From Cephalotus follicularis (lineage: Eukaryota; Streptophyta; Magnoliopsida; Oxalidales; Cephalotaceae): a DNA stretch of 64,000 nucleotides. Made by a program: the position numbers and the translations under genes. The stretch is from the NCBI GenBank assembly GCA_001972305.1, contig BDDD01000989.1, positions 124,001 to 188,000 of the forward strand. The letters run 5' to 3'. The stretch's first letter is position 1; each line of letters begins with the position of its first letter. This document shows, piece after piece, positions 26,548 through 39,300 of the stretch. The notes beneath the pieces were generated by a model. That model ran no database searches. It was not told the DNA's origin and saw only the letters and a program-made list of their open reading frames with translations.

Positions 26548-26840
26548 CTAGGTGAAATAAGTAAAAATGGTAGGCTTGAGAAACGATTGAAATCTTACAC
26601 ATAAATGTCCAAGCAGCAAGGGTTAAATATAGATATCAACATTCTCCTCTGTCAACTTCCCAAAATTGGAACTCCAAAAGCATACTAAATACAGAATTTT
26701 TCTTAAAATTCTAATCTTGGTAAACCAAAATTAAAATCATCAGAATAAGCAGTGGACAAACGTTGTATTATAGCTATTAAAATTATCACATACAAAAAAA
26801 AAAGCCCAAAAAAGTGGTCCTAATACCAAAGATGCTAACA
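25717..26840. other. Spacer downstream of JmjC copy A, no gene seen
   Basis: AT-rich sequence with no recognisable ORF. A (GA)n microsatellite occupies 26503-26545. Confidence 0.6.
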
Positions 26841-26843
26841 ACA

Positions 26844-26864
26844 GGTGACGTGTCACGTGTCACG
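26844..26864. promoter_or_regulatory. Doubled ACGTG(T) palindromic motif
   Basis: The sequence around 26844-26864 contains overlapping GTGACGTGTCAC and CACGTGTCAC words, two ACGTGTC/GACACGT cores that match the ABRE/bZIP core. It lies just past the stop codon of JmjC copy A, so function is uncertain. Confidence 0.35.
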
Positions 26865-26870
26865 GCATGT

Positions 26871-27265
26871 CTATTCCTCTTTCGGTTTCTTGCGTCTTCC
26901 CTTTGGTTTTTTTACTTCACCAGTTGTCTTCGGCCTGAAAAATAAACATCCAAACATTATTTTTGTTAATCCTTCTCATTAATAATACACCAAAGCAATA
27001 TAGTAATAATCCAGTAGGAACTGACAATTTTGCTAGGTTAGAAGGGTATTTTATATATATATATATATTCCCATTTGTGTATTAGAGTGAATTTAGGTTA
27101 ACACGAATTATAACACAAATCAACAATAAGATAACTTGATTAAGACAGCAATACAATGATTAGATTCCTCGCTCCTTTCCCCGATAACTCATGCACCACT
27201 AGTTAATAAACAAAGCCAATCTCCATTTATTCAAACTCACCAGGGCTAGAACTGGTCATGACATT

Positions 27266-27311
<46 letters not shown>

Positions 27312-30300
27312 TTAACAGTCATTCTTGATCCTCTATCTATCACCTATGTATCTTACTGTTTCATTGAGCAACCTTGCAAATGCAAATGAAATTTAAAGGC
27401 CAAGTCGAATGATTTAAGCTTGTTTTCCTCATCTTATTAGAGTCTTATATGTAAGTTGTTATAAAAATTATAAATTTTACTTTTGTTCAGAATAGGGGAA
27501 TAATATTATGTTACTGACCAAATACGATGAATTAAGAAGCTTCACAGAAAAAGAAAGACCCAAATATTGACAATTCATGCCCAACTTCCACTAAATATTG
27601 TACTTGCCCAATTGTGGGTTCATATTTTCATCAATAAAAAACAAACTGTCAAGTAAGTTAATCAAAATTCCCAGGCAATAATTTCAAGATGATATAAAGA
27701 CAGCGTTCAGACTCAAACAGCACAATCAAACTCAAAAAAAGCGCACAGTAACGTATGGTCCGATGCATCATGAATTACTTACTCTGTATGAGAAGTCATG
27801 TTCTGTCCCAAAGCCTCTAGAGCCCTTGTCATAGCATGAATAGTCATTTTTTTAACCTGTTACAAGTGCAGTACTCAGAAAATATTGAACGAAACACCAG
27901 CAATTTAAGTGCTTTTGCCCATTAAATAAAAAATAAGTACATCAATGTTCATGTCAGCCAGAAGCACACCTTAAACCCTACTAAAAAGGTGCCAAGTAGC
28001 ACTAATAAGAATTCAAAACAGAACTAGCCGCCCCCAATATCATTACTGAAAGGATATGGTCCGAACTAGAAACCAAGACACAGTCCAGAAAGTATCAGAA
28101 GTACGAAAAGAAATTTTCTTTTCAAATTTATCCTACCCATTCACGATCAAGAAATTACACATACAGCGATAAGGAATTGTATTAAGCATATACATCTTCG
28201 CCCAGTTAAGTTTGAAAAATCTCACTCTTCTTTACTCAGAATTCTTAGGACAGTGGAACAATAATAACAGCCCACAATGGTCAATCTATAGCAGACTAAG
28301 GATTATGACTAATGAAGCAACAAAAAAAATTATAACATGCAGCTCTGCCGTTCAGATATGGATGTATTGTACCTCCAAGTTGTCTTCACATTTGTCTGTA
28401 TTAAGTGATAAATGAACAACTGAATGATGCTGAATAGTTAAAAAGCCATACCTAAATATGGAATGATTAAGATTGAATATATGTAACTTTCTATTTTAAC
28501 CATATGAACTGTTAACGCAAATAATTCCAAATTTATATTAAATTTTCAATTTCTATTGATATATTTCAAAATAATGAATAAATACATTTTTATATTTTTA
28601 TGTATTGTTAATGATCAAATAGACAACAAAATCGATTAAATAATAGATACAGTTTTATTGCATCCTTTCAGTTTTACAACTTCTGTTTTTCTTTGATAGT
28701 GGGTCTTCACATGGATTTTGATAATTTCCAATATCGTATCTGAATTTCTGGTATATCATTTTACCTGTTTTTCTAATTTTTTAAATTTGTACCATAAATC
28801 CTTCGTTTGATATTGGACCGGTCAACTTCTTAAAAATCATATTCATGATGCAGCAATGCTTTTGTTCATCTCATTTAAACCAGAATTTAATGGTTTCAAA
28901 ATGTAACAATAGAGTGTTTAGGAAATCAACTATAAAGTACATGATCTCCTGTTTGGCTATGATTGTTGTGATGCTCAATATTCAAGTGTGCAATTATTTT
29001 GTTCCTTTGTTGATTATACTTTACTCAGATGTTCGTTGTTAATTGATTTTGAGACATGACAATTGATAACCCAATTACTGCAACGAAGGCGAAGATGAGT
29101 TGAGAGACACAGGAAATTGAGAAATTCCAAAAAATTATATCAATTGGTTTATGGGTTTACGAAAATGATGAATGAGTTAAGATACGACAAAGAGAATGAG
29201 AAAAAGAAATAGAGTATCAACAATTAGTGTAGGGTATTGGATGGAATTAATGAAATAAAGTGAGAATATTTTTGTCAACAATTGTATTAAAAGCATGTCT
29301 GAACATGTTAAGCGTTGGTCTTAAAATTTCAGATATATTAAGTCTCATTAAGTGCAAAACTAGATGCTAAAACAAATGGTCTTAATGAGTCAATATCTGA
29401 AATATTACAAGCATTAAAGATCAAACAAATGCCCCCTTAGCCTGATGGTTTGGGGGACGACCAGAAAATTCATTTTTCAACCAAATACACTAGCCAACAA
29501 AAGTTATAACAACATTTGTTAAGGCGGATAAACCTGATTAATGAACCTCGTAAATGTGTTAGGAGCATTTGATAAGTTGAAAGGCATGGCCAGCCACTCA
29601 TAAGTACCGTCTTTAGTTTCAAGGATATTTTCCATTCATCCCCTTGTCATATGCGTATTTAACGATACCCACTCTTCAAATCTATCTTCATAAACACTTG
29701 TGAGCTAGCCAACATATTAAACATGTAATCTAAACAAGGAATCGAAAAGAGATACTTGATAGTAATTTGATCAGTAGCGTGATTGTCAATACACATCCTC
29801 CAAATACCATCTGATACTTGTCTTTCAAGTTCCTCATGCTCCTTAGGACTTGTACGATAATGTGGCAAATTAGACAAGTCTATATGGTGTTGAATCCCTT
29901 AATGGATGAAGGCCAGTGGGTATCTCTTCAGGCAACGCATCACTCAATTCATCAAGCATCACCTCTACTATTTCTAGAATGTAGCTCTCCTTGCTAGCCT
30001 CTTTTGCAATCAGCACCAATATTGTAGTCATTTTCCCCTCTTCACGAGTTAATTTAAATGAAGAGAAAAGAGTTCTCGCGAGTTCCCCTCCTTCCTCGTA
30101 AGTGAACTAGGCTATATAGGACGGAGTCTAATCCTTTAATTCCCATGCATGAAGCTATAAGTATTCTTTGCACCAAAGTGAGAAGTATTCAGATCATGCT
30201 GCCAGGGTTTTCCGAAAAGATATGACATGCATCCATAGGCATAGGAACTATATCACACCAAACTAATCCTTCAAATGAGTTTCCAATTCAAAACTTTACA

Positions 30301-33300
30301 AAGCACTTGGAAGAGACAATTATTCCAATCTCCTTATGGTTGGGGATGCTTGACACACTTAAGCTTCAACTTATCCACCATCTCTTGAGATACCAAATTC
30401 TAACTACTTCTAGTATCGATGATCAGATTATACAACTTACTTCCTAAGGCACGCCAGGTTCTAAAGATGTTCTTGCATAACCAATCCTCATAAACTGATG
30501 TTTGCGGTACATCACGGCATGCCAAATAAATAAAATCTAGCCTATGGCATCCACCTCCAAGTTGTCATCTCGCACATCACCAGTTTTAACATTTTTAAGC
30601 AGTGATTTGTCCTTCCTCAACATAGGCAGCCTCATCATCTGGCTCTCCCCTAAGCTCTAATACAAAGTGGACTTGCTCTACATGCTTTCACTTTGGACAT
30701 TCATTAGAATGATGCCCCAATTCCATGCAATGATAACAACAAAGATTAGACTACATGTGGCTTCCCTTGGCTCGCTAACATGCTTGGAAGGTTAACCCAC
30801 TCTTATTAGCACCTGTGGATTGATTAGCAGTGGGCTATTGAACTTTCTCCTGATGTCTCAATTCAATTGTGTTCCAACCCTCAATGCCAATTGATAAGCA
30901 TCCTTCACCTTACACAGATTGTGCAAGCTGACTTGGTCTTCAATTGGCAGCCTTATTGACAAACCTCCTGACGCACTGCTCCAAGACACATAACAAGAAG
31001 ATATCCCTTCCAAGAGAACTTTAAACAACAGGCTTCTTTGAGAAGCTTAGTAGAATTGTACAAGAAAAGCTTACTGGAACAAAGTCAAACTTTTCAACTG
31101 AACCAACGGGACTCACAAAAAATATCCCTACAAACCGAACTTAGACTTTAAAGGGCCGTTTTGGGGGACGGCTTGTGCTTTTGAGGAAAAGGGCATTTTA
31201 GAAAACTTTTGTGAAAATGAGTTTTCAGTAGAAAGTTGTGTTAAAAATGTTTCCAAACTAAATTTATCAAAAAAGACGTTTGATAATCTAAGTGTTATAG
31301 TATATGTGTACTTGAGGTATTTTATGAAAAAAATAAAAATGTTTAAGAAAAAACAGCAAAAACACTTTTTAAAAGCTCAAGAAACTTGGAAAAAAAGGTT
31401 CTAAGTTTTGTAATTTTGAGCTTTAGGTTTTGATCAAAAACTAAAAACAATGGTTACCAAACATTTGGGCTTCAGGTTAAAAGCCCTCCAAACCAGGCAC
31501 TTAGGCTATTTGAGGGACTTGTGCTTTTGACAAAAAAGCTTTTTAGAAAATTTTTGTAACATCAATGGTCTTTAGATGATAATATTGAGAAATGTTTTCC
31601 AAACTAAATTTATCAAAAAAGATATTTGAGAATCTAAACGTTATATTACGTGTGTAGTCAAGATATTATATGAAAAATGTGAGGATATTAAAAAAACAGC
31701 AAAAGCACTTACTTAAAGCTTAAAGAATTAAAGACAGAGCTTTTCTACTTTTGCAAAAACTTAACCAAACAACTCTAAAATGAGCTTGTACAAAAATCTA
31801 GAGACTGGAAAAATTGACTAAAACAGCCTTTACACATAATGGAAGCATATTATGACCTGAGAGTAGAAACGACCATTCAGATCTTGACACAGGAACCTAA
31901 CTCGAAAGTAACAAGAAATAAATGAGTTTGGATTTGACTTAAACAAGTCAAAATCAACTTGTTTAACATGTTTACTGAACATATCGATTTCGAGTCAACT
32001 CGCTCAACTCGAAATTGACCCACAATTAACTTCTGTAATAAACAAGTCACGTGTCAAACTGTTTAATGACCTAACACAAACATAACACATTTATAACGTG
32101 TTTACAAATTATAATAATTAAGCAAATGATGAAGAGCTAGGATCTATTGCCACCTAGTGACAAGGGTTTGAATTTGCACCCTATCTTATATCATCCAATA
32201 GATTTACATCCAAAAGTCTACGGAGTACAAATGTTTCAAGACCCTTGAATGTAAATCATTGAGTGGTATAAGATGATATGACAAACTTTATTGAGTGGTA
32301 TAAGACGAGGTGACAAACTAAAAGTTTGCCACCGAGTGGCAATAGATCCTACCTCAATAATGAATATAATAATTCAAATTTGTTATAAGAAACAAAAAAC
32401 CCTAACAGTTGACCTAGTTAATAAAAGAAATTAGAAAAAAACCTTACACGTCACAATTCACAAAATTTCCTCTCTTTCTTTCTCTTTATTGTCCTTTTGT
32501 CTTCTCTCTAACCCGCCACCCCGTTAAACCCTCCTGTGTCCCCTCTCTCTATATAAACTCAAAACACATATGCTTTTCTCAATATCCAACCCACCGACCC
32601 TCTATCTTTTTCTCAAATACAAAATCTTTTCTTTCTCACCATCCACGACATGAGCATCCAAGCCACCAAAGGACGCGAGTATCAACGCCATCAATATGTC
32701 ACAATGACAACATCAACTGCACCAACGGACTATCAACGCCAGCCATCAACCATTTGATGAAACCCAAATTGGGCCATTAACTCCTTTCAAACTTCTCTGC
32801 AGCCTAATAGGTGAGTGAATAAGTTCACTCAATTGTTTGAGGTCATTGAGTAGTCTAAGCTTACTGATTTCATTGGGTGGTTTATGTGTAGTAGGTAACC
32901 ATCATTTAATAAACATGTTATTTTTTGGCGAGTTGATTTTGGGTTATAAACGGGTTGACTTGAATTGACCCGATTACTAAACAGGTTACACGGGTTGTGT
33001 AACCTATTTATTAAATGGGTTGTGTTTGGGTTTAGACTTTTGACATTGATTACTAAACGGGTTGTGTTCGGATTGACCTATTTGGTATTATAGCCCTCTA
33101 TCCTGACACAACACGCCGATATGAATTACCACCCCTACCTGAGAGGTGACTACCATTAGATCATGACTAATGAAACAACATAAAAAGTTTTAAAAACATA
33201 TAGCTATATTGTTTAGATATAAGTGGAAAACTGTACCTCCAACTTGTCCTCCTTAGCCCGATGGTTTGGGGGAAGCACACGGAATTCATTTGTCAAGCGA

Positions 33301-36300
33301 ATACACTCACCAACATTCTCAGGGGCAACAAAGTCGAGCGCAACCTTTATGCATGACTGTAAAAGATTCAAACAAGAAATTGGAAATATAGATGTGCATA
33401 AACCCAATAATCAACAATTGATTATATTATCATAGTTACATTATTGTTAAATAACAACAAGCATCATCTTTTGATAATAACAACATTCAATACTAGATAA
33501 CACTTCCACGAGATTATTCCTATCAAACTACCTAAGCAATCAATACAAAAATAACAAAATTCGAAGCAATAAGTAGTTCAACTTGTCAAGAAGTACAGAA
33601 ACTTGCTTACCATATAATCTAAAACTTCACAACTCTTATATCTCTAACCCTACTAAAGTACATGTGCCAACTCACTGTTATACAATCATATGGGTGTGAA
33701 TTCAAGATGCAAGGTAGAAAATATCACAAAGCACAGCGCGAACACATGGCACATGCATAAATGAGTTATTTAATGACAGGCCATCGACATCATAAGCCTA
33801 TAGAACAGTAATAAAAAATATTAGAATCTCAGAAATAGCTTCCAGAAGTCAACCTTTCATTTTTTTTGGTCCAATGAAAGGCCATATAACGTAATCTTCT
33901 CCCAATTCCCTAGAACCTCCTCAATCCTGGGTGAAAAAAGAATTCAGTCCTCAAGTATTTGGCGTCAACATCAAGGTACTTTACCAACCAAATTAAGTGA
34001 CATTGTTGCCTCACCCCTTTCTAATAGCATAAAACTTCTAAAAGATTTGCTTTTCAAAACAAGTCAACAGGTAGAAACAAACTTAACATCACATGACATT
34101 CCACTTGAAACACTGTAATCACCACGGTAGGGCCTTTTAAACAGCTATACAACTTGTGCTTGACATAGCCGCAACAAAAGAACACAGCTTATGGGCAAAA
34201 GAACAATAATTATCACATGCAAAGCATTCCAGTAATTATGGATAATACAGGGGTAAAAACAGATTACAATCCAAACTTGTGTAAAATAGGGCAAAAAGGA
34301 AAACCATATGGAGAAATTTTATCTTACCTTTAAGTTTCTAACTTGATGTGGACACCCCGCAGGAATAAACACAGCATCTCCAAGTTTCTGGACAAATGTC
34401 CATGGTTCGATGCCTATATGATCGTATAAAGCACGCAACTATTATTATTTTACAAGACAAATGGAAACACTAAATCTAAAAATCAACACATTCAAAAGAG
34501 TAGGATGAAAACACTAACCATATTCCTCTTTGAGCTTTCTTTTATGCTCTAGAGTCAAATAAAAGGTCTGATCATGAATGGAGTGAACAACCTGTGCCAC
34601 AAATAAAAGAAGTTAATCACTGTATACATATCCATGTACAAAAGATAAGTCAAATCAGTTTCCACAGCACAGTAAAACACCACATCATATAGCATTCCAC
34701 AACAATACTATTCAAGCAGTTGCAAAGCAAACATTATCGTTTAGTTTACTTGATCTATTGGATACTTCACCTGTTTTATGATCTACAAACAATTTGTTAA
34801 TACAGGAGTGAAACACCTAAACTTTAGTCATTCAAACAAGCAAGTCGCAGCGGCTTCTCATGTAACTGCCTACTATTTGATAAAACGGTAAATTATCTGC
34901 AGAAAACGTTAATGACTAATTTTATATCCTTCGTCATCGATTAAAGTTCTCAAACAGCTTGTCAGTCACCTCCATTCATATACCAAAGATGCTTCAGTCG
35001 TAATTTTATTTAATTCAGATTTAAAAACAACAAAACGACGTTGGGTGGGGATTGGGACAAAAAATCTTGCCCTTTACCTTTGGCACTGGACAGCAATGGA
35101 TGTGCCTGAATTCCTTATAATGCTTTTCAAGATACTCCTCCAACCTAGGAACATCTTCTCTACGAAAGATGTCCCATAGAGCACCTCCCTCAGCAGCATC
35201 CACACCCTCCAACTTACTTCCAGAACTTGTAGAAGGACCACCATTCTCACAACCAACAGCTTCAGGCAATGCCCCCCCTTCACCTGCTTCATCTTCCAAT
35301 ATCTTCGTATCATCATGCTCATTTAACATCGATTTCCCATTATGAGCGCCTCCCTCAGCAGGTTCAAGCCCCTCCGACTTACTTCCAGAACTTCTAGGAC
35401 CACCACCACCACCACCATTCTCACCACCCACAGCTTGAGCCGATGCCTCCTCTTCAAGTGCTTCATCTTCCAATACCTTTATATCATCATTCTCATTTAG
35501 CATCAATTGCCCATTATGAGAACCTCCCTCAAAACCTTGCAGCCCCTCCGACTTACTTCCAGAACTTGTACGACCATCATTCTCACCTCCGACAGCTTGT
35601 GCCAACATTACCTCTTCATATACTTCATCTTCCAATATCTTCGTATCATCATTCTCATTTAACATCAATTTCCCATTATGAGCACCTTCCTCAGCGGCTT
35701 CAAGCCCCTCCGACTCACTTCCAGAACTTGTAGGACCACCACCATCACCATTCTCACCACCCACAGCTCGAGCCGATGCCGCCTCTTCAAGTGCTTCATC
35801 TTCCAATACCTTTATATCATCATGCTCATTTAACAACAATTTCCCATAATGAGCACCTCCCTCAGCACCTTGCAGCCCCTCCGACTTACTTCCAGAACTT
35901 GTAGAAGGATCATCATTCTCACCTCCGACAGCTTGTGCCAACGTTACCTCTTCATATACTTCATCTTCCAATATCTTCATATCATGATGCTCATTTAACA
36001 TCAATTTCCCATTATGAGCACTTCCCTCAGCAGCTTCAAGCCCCTCCAACTTACTTCCAGAACTTGTGGGACCACCACCACCACCATTCTCACCACCCAC
36101 AGCTCGAGCCGATGCCGCCTCTTCAAGTGCTTCATCTTCCAATACCTTTATATCATCATGCTCATTTAACATCAATTTCCCATTAAGAGCACCTCCCTCA
36201 GCACCTTGCAGGCCCTCCGACTTACTTCCAGAACTTGTAGAAGGACCATCATTCTCACCTCCGACAGCTTGTGCCAACGTTACCTCTTCATATACTTCAT

Positions 36301-39300
36301 CTCCTACGGTCTTCATATCATCATTCTCATTTGACATCAATTCCCCTTTAAAATCATCTGGCTGAAATAGATCAGCTGGCTCAACACCAGCACCGCTATC
36401 GTCAACAATTTTGTCACTAGAAGCATCAGCACTTCTGTCACTGTCAACTGTGTTGCCAATATGTTCAACAATTCCAAAAATTTCTCTTTGGTCTTGCTGA
36501 AAGTGTTTTTGTTTCAATTCTTCAATTTTAATAAGCTGTTCAGGTGTAAGGGACACTTCAGCTGTATGTGCTAAGACGTTCACCTAAAACAGACAAATTC
36601 AAAAAAGAAAACAAATTAATTAATATCACTTTCAAAAGGGGGGAAAAGACAAAGAAACCCAAAAGTTTCAGATAAATTTCTCACTGCTCTGCAACATATG
36701 GAATGTCAACCATTCAAAATGCATATTACAGGTAAGAAAGGAAATCATGGCACTTTTCAATGATACAGCAGTTGCTAATCCTTTACAGGAAAGGAAACCT
36801 ATTGAGTTATGAGGTTTAAGTTGACAGGAATTACGTGAGTCAGTAGAAAGCCTATCAAACCTTGTTATTGTATTTAAACTACATGAGTGGAATACTAATT
36901 ACTGATTGCTGGACATTTTGTGGTAAAAGACTATCAAGATGGGAACGACATTGCAGATAGTGGTAGAATGATAGAATCCAACAATCTAAAGAACAGTTAC
37001 AACAGCACGATGACCAATTTCTAAAGTTGCAATAATGAGGAATAAAGGACATATAAATACAGTCAATGGAAAACTGCTATCAACCATTGACTCAGTGAGG
37101 TAAGTAAACCAAAGGCCCATAGACACTCTCTTGTCATGATTGTACTGGATGTTGGATGTAATACACACATGTACATCACCACAATATCTCTAATAGCAAC
37201 AGTTAGGGTCATGGCATTACACAATATTTGCATTATTACACATCATTAGCATAACTTTGGTAAGTGTTAAGAAACAAATTAGACAAAAATGCCTTTGAGA
37301 ATTGCAGATATCATTTGCTCCACACAGACAAAGAAACCAAATCTAAAATGAATTCCTATTTGAATTACATGCCTGATTAGCAGGCCTTATATGCCAAATC
37401 ACTTCAACTCTCAATAACACAAAACAGCCACTATATGCCCAATTATTAAAAAAAACCATTAAAATTAAATGATGCACCTAAAAAATAATTCTTAAATGTG
37501 ACCCTGAATTGAACTCTAGTGTTTCTTAGACACTCATTGGTTCGAAGTGCAGGGCTTCTCCAAGTACAAGTTCAGAGTCAGCATATTGTCCATTTGACCT
37601 ATTTTTTATATTGCATAACTATGGTAACCTACTTAAAATTTTGCAACGATGTGATTGCATGCCCATCCAAAGTTTTGTGATAAGCAAACAAAATACAGTA
37701 ACAAAATAAACTAACCGCGTCAGACATGTCACAATGCAGCTTAGTTACAGAATCTCCGCGCCCAAGCTCTTGAGCAACTCCATAAGCGATATAAGTTTTA
37801 GGCCCCATGTCAGGCTTCAAAGATTTCTCAGGCAAACAGGTAGCTAGGTTCAAAGGGCCACAACAAGGATGTGTATATTCCTTAAAGGGTAAACAACAGA
37901 GAAACTCGGCACCATGGCGTGGCAAGCGCTTGTCAAATTCAGTAGATGGAGGCCAATCTTTCAATTTCAGTATCTGAGGCCAATCAGAAGAGTCAAATCG
38001 ACCTTTCGAATAGCCATTAAAGAATTCTTTGTTATTAATTTCTACCTGCATTGATCATGATAATTCATATTATTACCCAAAAAAAAGTGACAAAAATAGC
38101 ACTTACAACTTACATTAAGAGTTTAACATATTTGGAAAAGAAGAAACAAAACAAATACAGCCATACAGATTACATGAAATGGAAACAGATTTAAACACTT
38201 AATAGGAAAACTATCTGATATGGACTATACCAGAATGGCATTGAAAACCAATAAATAATGGTTACTCACCCAATAAAGGCAATAACAGCGATTGACCAAT
38301 CTAAATTTACTTCGGCTAACTTCTCAAGTCAACAAAAGAAGGAGTACAAGTCATCCTCTAGCAGAATAGAGTTCAAGAAACATTACTTTTCAGTGTCATT
38401 GGAGAAAAATTTCCGTCTGTAAAGTAGGATTCTTTTTTTCATAATTTCAAATCCAATTCATCTAACAATAGTCCAATTAACATCCAATCAAAAGCATTCG
38501 AAACTTAAGAGGAAAAAATTATCATATATTAATTTAACCAATAATTTAAATAAAAATTTGGAGAGTAGTGAGACACAGCTATATAGCCTAATTAAAGAAT
38601 AAGAAGAAAAAAAGCATCACATAGAAAAACAAATAAAATATCAAACAAACAACCTCTTTAATTATCGCTCATGAGCTTTCTTGCATAACATGTGAAAACA
38701 CATCACATCGAAAGATATAAACAAATAAACTGACCTCACACCAATCCAAACATTCAAGTGCCTTTACATCCAAATGTCGGCCGTGCTTTAGATTATTTAT
38801 CTGACGAAAGGCACGCCACATGACCATCGGCTCCCAGCTTAAGCCAGATGCAGTTTCAAGTACATTCCTAACAATTACGGGCTCAGCTCTCATCCAATGG
38901 TGCCGAAAATGCTCCAAATCCTCATGCTGGATATCCATGGCCTTTGGACAGAATAAATAGTTATCAACAGAATCTTCTCGAGAAGCAGCTTTCAATATCT
39001 TACCACCGCTCAAGTCAACATCACCAATGTAATTAAAACACAAACAACGTTCTTCAGGAATCCTAGAAATATTCACAAGACCCAAACTTCCTGCAATATC
39101 ATCCGCTTTTTTTGCCAACTCCAAGACAAAGTTTTCTGGAAACATACACTTCAATTCTAGGATTCCATCACCACAAAAGCAAGAAATGCTTCCATCATCA
39201 TTTGCTTTCCAACCAGAAATTGACCTCACAAGATCCCTGTTGCGGGCCTCATCAGAAACTCTAACCACGCTCCCTACCCCACCATGCAAATATTTAAATC

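Larger units (their letters stand above)
31864..33137. mobile_element. hAT-type element with perfect 8-bp target duplication
   Basis: CCTGAGAG flanks both ends (31856-31863 and 33138-33145). The ends read TAGAAACGACC and, inward from the right, TAGGGGTGGT, followed on both sides by related TGACACAGG / GTGTCAGG words. The 1.27-kb interior has degenerate cgggttgtgtt-type subterminal words, a nested Mutator-like MITE (32134-32355) and a promoter-like stretch (32440-32820). A shorter relative with the same right flank lies in copy B near 47335-47610, so the insertion probably predates the gene duplication. Confidence 0.8.

Noticed and set aside
28371-29510. Exon-11 relic as a functional alternative exon
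   Set aside because: Its two halves are over 1 kb apart and the sequence has lost the splice acceptor side and much of the conserved coding sequence.
35443-36365. Plus-strand open frames opposite the exon 8 repeat (HHH- and PP-rich)
   Set aside because: Open only because the repeat units lack stops in that frame. There is no start context or domain.
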